A stretch of DNA of 50,828 bases, taken from the NCBI GenBank assembly GCA_023228125.1, contig JALOBT010000014.1, positions 4,138 through 54,965 of the forward strand, given 5' to 3'. The position numbers and the translations under genes were made by a program. The notes beneath the pieces were generated by a model. That model was not told where the DNA came from. It was given only the letters and a program-made list of their open reading frames with translations, and did no database searches. Shown piece after piece: positions 1-8,694 of this stretch. Numbering within the stretch: the first letter of the stretch is position 1; every line of letters begins with the position of its first letter. This stretch comes from Candidatus Cloacimonadota bacterium (GTDB taxonomy: Bacteria > Cloacimonadota > Cloacimonadia > Cloacimonadales > Cloacimonadaceae).

Positions 1-486
1 AATACCGGTCACCTCACCTTCAGTACCTTGCATACCAACGACGCACCTTCTGCCGTCACCCGTTTGTATAAGATGGGCATTGAGACCTTCCTTTTGGCTT
101 ACTCCATCAATATCATCATCGCCCAACGCCTGGTGCGCAAGCTCTGTCCGCTCTGCCGCAGACCGCTCTCCAAGGAGAGCTGGGAAGCAGCCATGCAGAT
201 CGGCATCACCCGAGAAGAATTGGAGCAAGGGAAGATCTTCGAGCCGGTGGGCTGTCCCAAATGTCGCAATGGCTACAAAGGCCGCACCAGCGTGGCTGAG
301 GCCTTGTATTTCTATCCGGAAATCCGCGCCGAAATTATGAGATCTGTGAGCGAAATCGATGAAGAACGCATCCGTGAGATTGCCGAAAGCAAGGGGATGC
401 TCTCTATGCGAGAAAGTGGCTTGGAACGCATGCGGGAAGGCATTACGGATCTTTCCGAAGTGCTGTATGTGACAGCGGAGGATTAA
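1..486 (+). CDS. PilB/GspE-type assembly ATPase, C-terminal part (5' end outside window)
   Basis: The reading frame is open from base 1, so the gene starts before the window. The visible 161 residues are the C-terminal part of a type II secretion / type IV pilus extension ATPase, the cytoplasmic hexamer that drives pilin polymerisation. The family His box (STLHTND, residues 8-14) is followed by a conserved helix (APSAVTRLYKMGI) and the family's zinc-binding four-cysteine element, C49-x2-C52 and C85-x2-C88. Walker A and B must lie upstream. It is followed after 3 nt by pilin-like genes and, further on, by a separate PilT, so it is probably the extension rather than the retraction motor. PilB and GspE cannot be told apart from this part alone. 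Confidence 0.93.
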   Translation, partial: NTGHLTFSTLHTNDAPSAVTRLYKMGIETFLLAYSINIIIAQRLVRKLCPLCRRPLSKESWEAAMQIGITREELEQGKIFEPVGCPKCRNGYKGRTSVAEALYFYPEIRAEIMRSVSEIDEERIREIAESKGMLSMRESGLERMREGITDLSEVLYVTAED

Positions 487-489
487 AAA

Positions 490-912
490 ATGAATATGAT
501 GGAAATGTTGCTGGCCCTTCTGGCTGTGGTGCTTTTCTCCACCATCTCGTTGACCTACAATCAATCGATCTGGCGGCAGACGGACTATCTCTTTAATGCG
601 CAATTGGTAGTGCAGAGCAACCACCTGTGTCATGAAGTTCTGGACGAAGTGGATGCCAAGCTTTTTTCAAAGCAACTTGATTTCGACAATATTGTGAGTA
701 CTTATGACAAGAAGACAAGGTCATCAACAATAGCAAGCCAAGGCGAAACTTACAATCTGGCCATCACAGCCGCAGTTTGCGACTCCACCGGCATTGCGCT
801 GGCTATCGGTGAGCTGAGCCTCTTTCGCAGAGTGGATGTAAGCGTTTCGGGGCCGCCGGCTCTGAAACACCCTGTAAGCATGTATAGACTTTATACCCGC
901 ACGTATATGTAA
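490..912 (+). CDS. Pilin-like membrane-anchored protein 1
   Basis: A 140-residue protein with one N-terminal hydrophobic helix (about residues 5-22) and a soluble remainder. The N-terminus MNMMEMLLALLAVV places a glutamate at position 5 followed by a hydrophobic run. This resembles a mature type IV pilin helix without the usual leader peptide and G/F cleavage site. It begins 3 nt after the assembly ATPase and is followed at 2 nt spacing by the next gene, so it is translated as part of the pilus operon. A pseudopilin or minor-pilin role is inferred from topology and context; I recognise no named family. Confidence 0.75.
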   Translation: MNMMEMLLALLAVVLFSTISLTYNQSIWRQTDYLFNAQLVVQSNHLCHEVLDEVDAKLFSKQLDFDNIVSTYDKKTRSSTIASQGETYNLAITAAVCDSTGIALAIGELSLFRRVDVSVSGPPALKHPVSMYRLYTRTYM

Positions 913-914
913 TC

Positions 915-1544
915 ATGAGTGTACTCTTAGATATTATAGGCAGTGTTTTGATAGGCGGGATGCTACTGGTAATGATATTTACCTTTACCACCCAGCTTAC
1001 CGAAGCCGCGCAAAGAGCCATCTACACCGCTACCATGATAGACTATATGGATCAAGCTGGCACCAAGATAAATGCGCTGGTAGCCCTTGCCGGAATCGGC
1101 GTACCAATGGAAGATGTGGTGATGATTGCCCATAGTGATAGCTTAGTCTTCAAAACCATGTGGAGCTACGCTTTAGATGAATTGACCGAGGACGTGCATA
1201 CCATACACATCAAAGTGGAACCAGATGTAGGCGATCTGGGCAATGTAATCACCATCAAACAGGATAATGCTCTGATCAGCAATCCGGCCTATGTCTCCTA
1301 TGTCGATACCTATGTGGATGCTCATAAAGTAAGATATTATGGCTATATCCTATATGTGGAATCTATGAAATTTAAATACTTCGATAAAGATGACGCGATC
1401 ACAAACACCAAGAAGGATATCCGCTCCGCAGGAATAGAGCTTGGCTTCAAACGCGATGCCGCGGGCATGGTAAACAGGCCCCTCAGAACCAGTTTATACA
1501 TCAGATGTTTCTTCATGAACAGCTACATGAGGATGGGAGCTTAA
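915..1544 (+). CDS. Pilin-like membrane-anchored protein 2
   Basis: A 209-residue protein with an N-terminal hydrophobic segment (about residues 4-26, rich in Gly, Ile, Val and Met) and a mixed alpha/beta exported-looking domain with many Asp, Val and Tyr residues. No classical prepilin peptidase motif is visible. It starts 2 nt after the preceding pilin-like gene and is followed 2 nt later by the LamG-bearing protein. The three appear to form one translationally coupled set of minor-pilin-like components. Function is inferred from position only. Confidence 0.72.
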   Translation: MSVLLDIIGSVLIGGMLLVMIFTFTTQLTEAAQRAIYTATMIDYMDQAGTKINALVALAGIGVPMEDVVMIAHSDSLVFKTMWSYALDELTEDVHTIHIKVEPDVGDLGNVITIKQDNALISNPAYVSYVDTYVDAHKVRYYGYILYVESMKFKYFDKDDAITNTKKDIRSAGIELGFKRDAAGMVNRPLRTSLYIRCFFMNSYMRMGA

Positions 1545-1546
1545 GC

Positions 1547-2941
1547 ATGGGTAGAGCAATGCTAATCTTTGTAATCCTGATGACCACCATATTTGCCGGC
1601 GTGCTCGTCAATCTCAACCGTAGATTGGTTGATACTCCCACCGTCCTGGTGCGCAATACCCTGATGCGCGAGGCCGAGAACGTGAGTGATTTTGCACTGA
1701 GGAATGGGGTTCGAAATGCAAATTCAGTTGCTTTTTTGGACTACAATTTCACAAAACAAGATACGATTGTATGGCCTTTCGTAAACTACAAGGTGGGTAA
1801 TTGCACGATCGACAGCCTGAAATACACCTATTTTAATGGGAAAACGAACTATATGGTGAAAAGCTACATCACGGGTGAAATGCAAGGAATAAAGGTAAAC
1901 CGCTCGGCCGAGTTAGCTTTTAGATACCCCTATGGTGATGCTGAAAAACCGAATATCCTGAACCTGGATATAGAACGCCTGGAATTGACCTTTTTAAAAA
2001 TCATTATAGGAATTATCAAAACACTTTTGGGCCTTAATGACGGTTTTGAAACTATGATGATCGATTCCTCTGGTAATGGCCATAATGCCGTAATATATTC
2101 AAATGCCTGGATGAGCTCCATCTTAAGTTCGGGAGGAGCATTTAATAAATACTGTTTAGCATTTCTGGGAGGATATAATAGCTGGTGGGAACCCTATGGA
2201 GCCACCCACATGACCGTGATTTCAGATTCCACGATGGCAAGGCCGATCAAAACTGGTAATGCATTTTCTTTGATGTGTTTTGCCAAAATCGATAAGACTG
2301 GCCATCGCGATTATCCCAAAAAACAAGGCACCTTGATGTGGGTGCCGAGTGACCCCTATGATCCCGCTATGATAGAAAAACCCGCCGCCTCCATCTGGTT
2401 TGATAATTCTCCTGCCAAAGATAAAGATAAAGAGATACACTTTGGCGTAACCCGCTCGGATAAGAATCTGATGGAGATAGTGGTAAAACACGATGGAGGT
2501 GCCTGGAATGGGACAAGAGGAGACATCTTTAAATGGACTTTTAATTGGTTACCTCTTTTTTCTTATTACCCAAAACTATTAGACCACACGAAGCATCAAT
2601 GGAATTCTTATGGTCTGACCTATAAAGTAGAAAAAGACGGTGGTGGCGTGAACTGGGGCGTCCTCAAAGCATATATCAATGGAGTAAAAGTTGGCACCAA
2701 AAAGGGAAACCCTTTACCGCAATATGTTTCGGCAGATAGCCTGGCTCATCCCTACGGATATGGGATTACTTTGGGTCGGCGCGACATCCAAACCGGAAGT
2801 CCAGGACCTAATGAATACAGGTATTTCATGGGCCTCATGGACCAGGTTGCGATGAATGATGAGGCCTACGATGAAGGTCAGATGATGGAATGGCACTCTA
2901 CTGCACTGGCACCCGCCAGGATCATGTATCTCAGAGATTAA
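1547..2941 (+). CDS. Pilin-like anchor with LamG/concanavalin-type lectin domain
   Basis: I use the ATG at 1547, preceded by a GGGAGC Shine-Dalgarno-like stretch 2 nt after the previous stop, rather than the upstream ATG at 1505 that overlaps the previous gene. The 464-residue product starts MGRAMLIFVILMTTIFAGVL, one membrane helix, followed by an NLNRR motif as in PilX-like minor pilins of related phyla. The C-terminal half (about residues 170-455) has the pattern of a LamG-like jelly-roll: an early DSSGNGHNAVI motif, a central strand set, and a late GLMDQVAMNDEAYDE motif. A surface-exposed, possibly adhesive pilus-tip protein is the most economical reading. The lectin fold is inferred from motif pattern and binding is unproven. 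Confidence 0.78.
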   Translation: MGRAMLIFVILMTTIFAGVLVNLNRRLVDTPTVLVRNTLMREAENVSDFALRNGVRNANSVAFLDYNFTKQDTIVWPFVNYKVGNCTIDSLKYTYFNGKTNYMVKSYITGEMQGIKVNRSAELAFRYPYGDAEKPNILNLDIERLELTFLKIIIGIIKTLLGLNDGFETMMIDSSGNGHNAVIYSNAWMSSILSSGGAFNKYCLAFLGGYNSWWEPYGATHMTVISDSTMARPIKTGNAFSLMCFAKIDKTGHRDYPKKQGTLMWVPSDPYDPAMIEKPAASIWFDNSPAKDKDKEIHFGVTRSDKNLMEIVVKHDGGAWNGTRGDIFKWTFNWLPLFSYYPKLLDHTKHQWNSYGLTYKVEKDGGGVNWGVLKAYINGVKVGTKKGNPLPQYVSADSLAHPYGYGITLGRRDIQTGSPGPNEYRYFMGLMDQVAMNDEAYDEGQMMEWHSTALAPARIMYLRD

Positions 2942-2963
2942 CAAAGTAAATAATGGATTAACT

Positions 2964-3413
2964 ATGAATCAGACTTTTTTATTAACGGGAATGATCATTT
3001 ATTGGGTTCTTGCTGCCGTGATTTTAGCCTGCAGTGTGGGACTGATCATCTACCTGCTGCAGCGCAATAAGCAATGCAGAAAGAGAGCTGAAAACCTGGA
3101 ACAGCAAGCCGCCCAGCTCAAGCAGGAATTGCATAAGGCCCGGGCTTGGGAAGCCATGATCCCGGAACTCAGAAAAATCGCCAAGCTGGATCACGACGTA
3201 AATACACCTCTGTGCGTGATCACGATGTCTATGGGCCGGGCTCAGAAAATCGCTATGCAGCAGAATGATGACGTTTTGCTGGGCAACGTGCAGGATATCC
3301 TGAGCGCTGTAAAACGGGTAGGAGAGATCATGCAGGCAGTCCGGGTTCTGAAGACAAATCCGCTCATCTCGAGCAAAGATAAAAAACCAGCCGCAGCAGC
3401 AGGCGGGGAGTAA
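2964..3413 (+). CDS. Membrane-anchored histidine-kinase DHp-like protein lacking an ATPase domain
   Basis: A 149-residue protein with a transmembrane helix (about residues 7-32), a basic/glutamine-rich coiled coil (35-62) and a single H-box-like segment, KLDHDVNTPL, with candidate phospho-His H77. That is the signature of the HisKA dimerisation/phosphotransfer helix. It then ends with a Lys/Ala-rich tail and has no N, G1 or G2 box, so it cannot autophosphorylate. The receiver-cNMP regulator starts 4 nt downstream. It may act as a phosphotransfer scaffold or a phosphatase-like partner, or be phosphorylated by the hybrid kinase at 9861-12404. These roles are inference. Confidence 0.7.
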   Translation: MNQTFLLTGMIIYWVLAAVILACSVGLIIYLLQRNKQCRKRAENLEQQAAQLKQELHKARAWEAMIPELRKIAKLDHDVNTPLCVITMSMGRAQKIAMQQNDDVLLGNVQDILSAVKRVGEIMQAVRVLKTNPLISSKDKKPAAAAGGE

Positions 3414-3417
3414 AATA

Positions 3418-4284
3418 ATGAACGATTATAAGATCTTAGTAGTGGATGACGAACAGAATATCAGAGAGATCTTTCAGGCTTTTTTGCGGGATATGGGTTA
3501 CAAGGTAACCTCCGCTATCGACGGTTTGGACGCTCTGGAAAAGATAGCAGTGGAAAAATTTGATCTGTATATCGTGGATATCTATATGCCCCGAATGGGC
3601 GGTCTGGAGCTGATTTCACGTCTCAAAGAGATTCACCCTTCTGCGGTGATCATCGTAACCACCGGTTATTCCGGTTTGGATGTGGATTTTCGCAGTATCC
3701 GTCAATCCGCCTTCATGTATCTGGCCAAGCCGATCCAGCCGGATGAATTGATCCGGGCAGTGGAATCTGGGCTGGCTCAGAAGCAGGGCCTGAAGCTGGA
3801 TAAGCCTGTCCTCGAAACCGAAGATCCGCCGGAATCCGACAAACAGCCGGAGCTGCTCTTGCTGCGTGGATTTAGCACAGATCAGGTCTTGCACTTCAAA
3901 GGCATAGGCACAGTGAAGGAATATCAAGCCGGAGACTTTATCCCCATGGACAAGGAGGATGGCTCTATGATCTTTGTAGAAAAGGGATATCTGAATGTGT
4001 ATTACAATACCGATCTGGTGGATAGCCTCAAAGCAGGAGATATCTGGGGTGAAGAAACATTCGTAACTCCCGGAGCACTTTTTACCTCATTGAAAGCTCA
4101 TAGCAACGCTGTGATCCGCTACTTTCCCCGAAAACGGCTGATCGAATTTTTTACCTATACGGACAAAGGACTTACCGATCGCTATATGATCAATATGATT
4201 CAATGTATGAATGTGAAATGGCGGCGCAGCATCGTGAGACTGGGACTATTGAGCAGAAATAACCCAGCAGATGATGTGAGATAG
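3418..4284 (+). CDS. Response regulator with cyclic-nucleotide-binding-like output domain
   Basis: A 288-residue cytoplasmic regulator. The N-terminal receiver domain has the acidic pair D10/D11, the phosphoacceptor D54 in YIVDIYMP, T81/T82, and the conserved K104 in AKP. After a Pro/Glu-rich linker (about 122-142) residues 150-265 resemble a cNMP-binding (Crp-type) beta-roll, with motifs GDFIPMDKEDGSMIFVEKG and LKAGDIWGEE. No DNA-binding helix-turn-helix follows, so output is probably by protein interaction within the pilus machinery. It lies between the DHp-like gene and pilT in one operon. Whether the beta-roll binds a nucleotide is not clear, since the phosphate-binding cassette is degenerate. 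Confidence 0.85.
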   Translation: MNDYKILVVDDEQNIREIFQAFLRDMGYKVTSAIDGLDALEKIAVEKFDLYIVDIYMPRMGGLELISRLKEIHPSAVIIVTTGYSGLDVDFRSIRQSAFMYLAKPIQPDELIRAVESGLAQKQGLKLDKPVLETEDPPESDKQPELLLLRGFSTDQVLHFKGIGTVKEYQAGDFIPMDKEDGSMIFVEKGYLNVYYNTDLVDSLKAGDIWGEETFVTPGALFTSLKAHSNAVIRYFPRKRLIEFFTYTDKGLTDRYMINMIQCMNVKWRRSIVRLGLLSRNNPADDVR

Positions 4285-4295
4285 GATTTGTTTTC

Positions 4296-5504
4296 ATGAG
4301 ATTAAGCTTTTCCGAGGCCTTAAGCCGGGAAATTCCGGATAACTACCAGGGCGTAGAACGCTGCGAGATCATCAGTCAATGGCTCACCCACCATGCCGAG
4401 CGGGAAACTGAAAGCCGGGACATCCTTAAATACATCCTGCATAAAGCCCGTGAGTTAGGAGCTTCAGACGTGGATATCGGAGCCTTCGGCTGCGCGGGGA
4501 AAATCTGGATGAGAGTCTATGGTAACAAAGCTCCGGTGGAAGATTTGGGCATGTATTCGCTGGTGGATACCAATGCCATCATCCTTTCCTGGCTCTCACC
4601 CATCCAAAGACAGCGGCTGTTCATGCAAAAGAGCCTGGATTTCCCGCTTGCTTTTCAGATTGATGGACGTGAAGTAAGATTCCGCGGAACCACCTTTTTT
4701 GATCAAAATGCCCTGGGGGCAAACTTCCGCAGCATCAATGATACCATCTTTAAGATGGAAGAACTGGGCATCCCGGAGATAGTGGCACACCGTATGAACC
4801 TCAGATATGAGAAGACGGGATTGGTGCTGATCACCGGCATCACCGGCAGCGGCAAATCCACCACCCTCAATGCCGTGATAGATATGAACAACCGTCTGAA
4901 TGCCGGTCATATCGTCTCCATCGATTCCCCCATCGAATATGTACATCATTCCAAGAAGTGTCTGGTGCGCCATCGCGAGGTGGGTGTGGATGTGCTCAGC
5001 TTTGAGCACGGTGCCATCGAAGCCCTGAGGCAGGATCCGGATATCATCGTGGTGGGTGAAATGCGTGACCCTCAGACCATCGCCACCGTGCTGGAAATCA
5101 CAGATAGTGGGCACAAAGCTTTTACCACCCTGCACACCAGTTCGGCCATTGATAGCGTTCATAGGATCGTAGCCGAATTCCCTGCGGATTCGCAGGAGCG
5201 GGTGCGCAACCGCCTGGCCGATGTGCTTACGGTGTGTATGAGTCAAAAATTAATCCCCACGGTGGATGGCAAGCTGATTTTGGCCAAGGAAATTCTCTCT
5301 GTGGATCATAGCGTGCAAGCCGCCATCCGCAACAAAAACATCGGAGAAATCTACCAAATGATGGTGGAAGGCAGAAAAACCGGGATGTGCACTTTGGAAC
5401 AAGATTTGAAAGTGCTTTATCAAAAAGGCATAATTAGCCAGCAAAATGCGATTAACTTTGCCAATAATAAAAAACGTATGCAGCAGCTCTTGACCGCGCT
5501 GTAA
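4296..5504 (+). CDS. pilT: PilT-type pilus retraction ATPase
   Basis: A 402-residue hexameric ATPase of the PilT/GspE family that powers pilus disassembly at the inner membrane. Walker A is GITGSGKST (residues 181-189, K187), the Asp box is DSPIEY (210-215), Walker B is around DIIVVGEMRDP (249-259), and the His box is TTLHT (H280). The C-terminal AIRNKNIGEI motif corresponds to the AIRNLIRE motif diagnostic of PilT. It is slightly longer than typical PilT (about 345-370 residues) because of an extended N-terminus. It lacks the four-cysteine zinc element seen in the ATPase at 1-486, which separates retraction from extension motor. It follows the regulator by 11 nt. Confidence 0.9.
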   Translation: MRLSFSEALSREIPDNYQGVERCEIISQWLTHHAERETESRDILKYILHKARELGASDVDIGAFGCAGKIWMRVYGNKAPVEDLGMYSLVDTNAIILSWLSPIQRQRLFMQKSLDFPLAFQIDGREVRFRGTTFFDQNALGANFRSINDTIFKMEELGIPEIVAHRMNLRYEKTGLVLITGITGSGKSTTLNAVIDMNNRLNAGHIVSIDSPIEYVHHSKKCLVRHREVGVDVLSFEHGAIEALRQDPDIIVVGEMRDPQTIATVLEITDSGHKAFTTLHTSSAIDSVHRIVAEFPADSQERVRNRLADVLTVCMSQKLIPTVDGKLILAKEILSVDHSVQAAIRNKNIGEIYQMMVEGRKTGMCTLEQDLKVLYQKGIISQQNAINFANNKKRMQQLLTAL

Positions 5505-5524
5505 CACTTTATCAGGATTACTCA

Positions 5525-7819
5525 ATGAAAAAAGCCCCCAGAGAAGCATTTGGAATCTATCAGGACGGACAGATCGTCCGCATGGTCCACTTGCGCAAAG
5601 AAGGTACTGAAACCTATCTGCTGGGGGTGGACAGCATCAGCCTGGATAAAGATTGGTACAAAGGGGATCAAGGCCAGACCTCAGTAGCCGAATCCGGATT
5701 TATCTCCATGGAAGAATCATATCTGGATACCGGCGATCTGGATCTGGATATGAATATGTCTATGGATGACGCGGGTGGGGAAATCTCACTTAATAGTGCC
5801 ACTGGCCTGAGCAGCACCCGCATGGAGGTAAGCCCTACCACCATGATGTATGCCAAGTTCCCCTTGCATCAGGGTGTGATCGCGCTCAATGTGCACGAAG
5901 AACATATCCAAAAGGACAAGCCTGGACTGACGAGCAAAAAAGCACTCAATGCTTTTCGCAAAAGCTTGCTCAGCAAAAGCCAGATCAAGGCTGGACACTG
6001 GCATTCCTGTGTGGTAAAAAGTGAGGGTGAAGACAAACACTGGCTGCATACAGGGCCGAATCTCTTGTTGGATTCCCTGCAGAGCTATGCCAAAGAATCC
6101 AATACCAAGCTCTTCTATCAGCTTGCCGATGCCAATGATCTGGCGCTCACAGAATATTACCAGTTCGCGGAAGCCTCCGAGAATCCCGGAATCAGCCTTT
6201 TCACCTATCTGGGACGAGAGTATCGCAAGATCTTCGTCTTTCAGGATGGAGCCTGGATTCGTACCCTGCCCATCCACATCAATCAAGAGTATCCTGAACA
6301 AGACGTAATCTTTTCCAAGATAGCCCTGGCTCTGGACAGTGCTCAAGTGGGCGAGGTGGAAAGCATTGTGCTGGCAGGAGACCTGGCAAATCAGCAATTG
6401 GTACATTATATCAATTCCCAAAATGTTTCCATGAATGCCAAGCTGCTCAGCTTCCCTTATCTGCTTGTGGGGCATACCCAGGCAGGTGAAAACAAAGAGG
6501 ACGAAGATCAGGCGCTGAACCCCTACGCTTTGGCTCTGGCTCTGGCCTACAAAGCCTTGAATATGGACAATCCGGTCTTTGGCAAATGCAACTTCCTGCC
6601 CAGCCGAGTGCTGGACAATCAGAAAGAGCTGAAAGTAGTGTGGCACGGCTTTATCGTGCTCTCGCTCATCTTTGGCCTGGTGCTTTATACGACCTCCAGT
6701 TTCCTGGATAAACAGCAAAAATTGCACCAGAGCCAGCAGGAGAATGCAGAGCTTACCCTGGTGCTGAACCAATTGAAAGCAGAAAACGCCATCATCGAGA
6801 CTTTAACGGCAGAGATCAGCCTCTATAAGCAAGGTGCGGAAAAGCTGATTAACTTGTTAAAAGGCAAGAACCCCTGGACCGAGACTTTTGATAGGATCAA
6901 TACGGTCTTTGCCAGCTATCCCAAAAGCTGGATTACCAATATGAGACAGGCTGAAGGACGCATTGCCATCTCCGGCATCACTGCCCGGCGGGAGCATGTA
7001 AGCCGCTTGGCAGAAGGGCTGCCGGATGGCTGCATCAGACGGGTGACCCCCTCCAAAATTAAGAATCAGACTGTGTGGAATTTTGAGATAGATTTCCTCT
7101 CCCCTGAGATCAATTGGGAAGACGTCATCGCCAGCGAGACTGTGATAAAAGCAGATAGAGAGGCTACTACTCAGACGAACAAAGCCGAGACTGCGGCTCC
7201 TCGCGCCAAATCCGCAGCCACCACTTCCCCCAAAGCATCCGCGACTACAAAGCCTGCGGCAAAAACCGAGACTAAAGCTCCCCGCACCAAATCCGAGCCT
7301 AATACTGCTTACCAAAAACCCCCGGCAAAACCCGCCCAGCCCAAAAAGAAAATACAGAGTGAAACTTACAGCTTTGGCCCGCTACCCGAGATCCCGCCGG
7401 CTAATGCTCCCAGCCCCGAGGCAGAAGAACTGGCTCAGAATGAGGAATTTGCGCGCACCTTCCAATCCTTTATGGAAGCTATCCACAGGGGAGACATGCT
7501 GGAATATCGCTTTATCGGCTATGCTTTGATCAATAAATATCCCGAAAGCAGCCTTTTGCCTCTCACCAGATGGTGGCTGGCTTATAGATTGTATCAGGAA
7601 AAAGAATATACCCTGGCCGAAGAATATCTGAGTCCCAATCTATCCCAATTTGGACGCTTTCATCCCGATAGCCTGCTCCTGAAGGCGAGATTGAGCTATG
7701 CGCGCTCCAAGCCAGATTTTATCCAGTATTATCAGAGCTTGCAAAGTGAATATCCCCGCAGCAAGGCGGCCGCGCAGGCCGTGCTGGATCTGGAGCAGAT
7801 CCAAAGGGGAAAAAGATGA
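5525..7819 (+). CDS. PilM-PilN-like fusion with C-terminal TPR-like region
   Basis: A 764-residue protein. Roughly residues 1-345 look like a cytoplasmic actin-fold PilM-type domain. A transmembrane helix follows (about 373-393), then a coiled coil (about 394-440), then a PilN/fimbrial-assembly-like ferredoxin fold (about 447-525). Next come an Ala/Lys/Pro-rich linker (about 540-615) and a C-terminal helical part (about 630-764) with TPR-like spacing. PilM and PilN are normally separate and bind each other. Here they appear joined in the order PilM-TM-PilN. The next gene overlaps by the ATGA at 7816-7819. Fold assignments rest on pattern, topology and operon order and should be tested by profile search. 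Confidence 0.75.
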   Translation: MKKAPREAFGIYQDGQIVRMVHLRKEGTETYLLGVDSISLDKDWYKGDQGQTSVAESGFISMEESYLDTGDLDLDMNMSMDDAGGEISLNSATGLSSTRMEVSPTTMMYAKFPLHQGVIALNVHEEHIQKDKPGLTSKKALNAFRKSLLSKSQIKAGHWHSCVVKSEGEDKHWLHTGPNLLLDSLQSYAKESNTKLFYQLADANDLALTEYYQFAEASENPGISLFTYLGREYRKIFVFQDGAWIRTLPIHINQEYPEQDVIFSKIALALDSAQVGEVESIVLAGDLANQQLVHYINSQNVSMNAKLLSFPYLLVGHTQAGENKEDEDQALNPYALALALAYKALNMDNPVFGKCNFLPSRVLDNQKELKVVWHGFIVLSLIFGLVLYTTSSFLDKQQKLHQSQQENAELTLVLNQLKAENAIIETLTAEISLYKQGAEKLINLLKGKNPWTETFDRINTVFASYPKSWITNMRQAEGRIAISGITARREHVSRLAEGLPDGCIRRVTPSKIKNQTVWNFEIDFLSPEINWEDVIASETVIKADREATTQTNKAETAAPRAKSAATTSPKASATTKPAAKTETKAPRTKSEPNTAYQKPPAKPAQPKKKIQSETYSFGPLPEIPPANAPSPEAEELAQNEEFARTFQSFMEAIHRGDMLEYRFIGYALINKYPESSLLPLTRWWLAYRLYQEKEYTLAEEYLSPNLSQFGRFHPDSLLLKARLSYARSKPDFIQYYQSLQSEYPRSKAAAQAVLDLEQIQRGKR

Positions 7820-8694
7820 CAAATACCTCGCGCAATACCCTGGTTCTGGCCAGCCTGCTTTTGGTAAATGCCATCGGCGGCTTTTTAATGATCAACCACA
7901 GCCAGAAAAAGCTGGAAGCCAGACAACAGGATAATACAGCTTTGCAAACCCAGATCAATAGTTTTAGAACTCTGGTGGCAAATCGCGATTCTCTGGAAAT
8001 AGAACATGAACGGCAAATGCTGATGGCCTCCCAGCAGAGCAAAGTGATACTGCAACGGGATACCCAGGTGATCACTTACGACTATCTGCTAAAAATCTTG
8101 CAGTGGCTGGGCACAGATATCATATACGATTATGCCCTCTCTAAACAGGAGAATGAGCAAAGCTACAATGAATATGTGATCTCCGGCAGTAGTGACTATA
8201 TGGATGTAGTGCAATTTACCCGCCTTTTGGAACACCAAAGAGCACTGATCACGGTGGAAGACATCACCCTGGCAGCAGAGAACATAGCACATAGCGACAC
8301 GGTGAGCTTTTCCATGATCCTCCGAACCTACTATGCAGATGAAGGGGTGCCGGCCACAGAGATTGACTACAAAGCTATGGCCCGCGGGATGCAGAGCTTC
8401 CCGCTCTTCAAATCCAAAATCTGGGAAAATCTGCCTGTGTTTGATGAAAATGATTACCGGCTGATCGATGTGGAGCTTGGCACCATGCTCGGCATCAGCG
8501 AAAGCAGGGTCTTTTTGCGCGATAGACGTGGGATAATCAGGATTTTGAAACGAGGCGATGAGGTCTTGTGGGGACATCTGTGGAAGATAGATCACAGAGA
8601 AGGCCTTGCTATCTTTAAATTGAACAAATATGGTTTTGAAGAGAATTTCATCCTGAGTATTAGCTATCAAAACGAGGAACGAAAAAATGAATAA
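7816..8694 (+). CDS. PilO/PilP-like pilus alignment protein
   Basis: A 292-residue protein with an N-terminal transmembrane helix (about residues 7-26), a coiled coil (about 28-75), a central alpha/beta domain (about 90-180) like PilO, and a C-terminal beta-rich section (about 215-285; GTMLGISESRVFLRD, GDEVLWGHLWKI) that resembles PilP. It overlaps the PilM-PilN fusion at the start and the secretin gene by 8 nt at the end. Its job would be to link the inner-membrane platform to the secretin. The assignment depends mainly on topology and gene order; sequence identity to the named families is not obvious. Confidence 0.68.
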   Translation: MTNTSRNTLVLASLLLVNAIGGFLMINHSQKKLEARQQDNTALQTQINSFRTLVANRDSLEIEHERQMLMASQQSKVILQRDTQVITYDYLLKILQWLGTDIIYDYALSKQENEQSYNEYVISGSSDYMDVVQFTRLLEHQRALITVEDITLAAENIAHSDTVSFSMILRTYYADEGVPATEIDYKAMARGMQSFPLFKSKIWENLPVFDENDYRLIDVELGTMLGISESRVFLRDRRGIIRILKRGDEVLWGHLWKIDHREGLAIFKLNKYGFEENFILSISYQNEERKNE

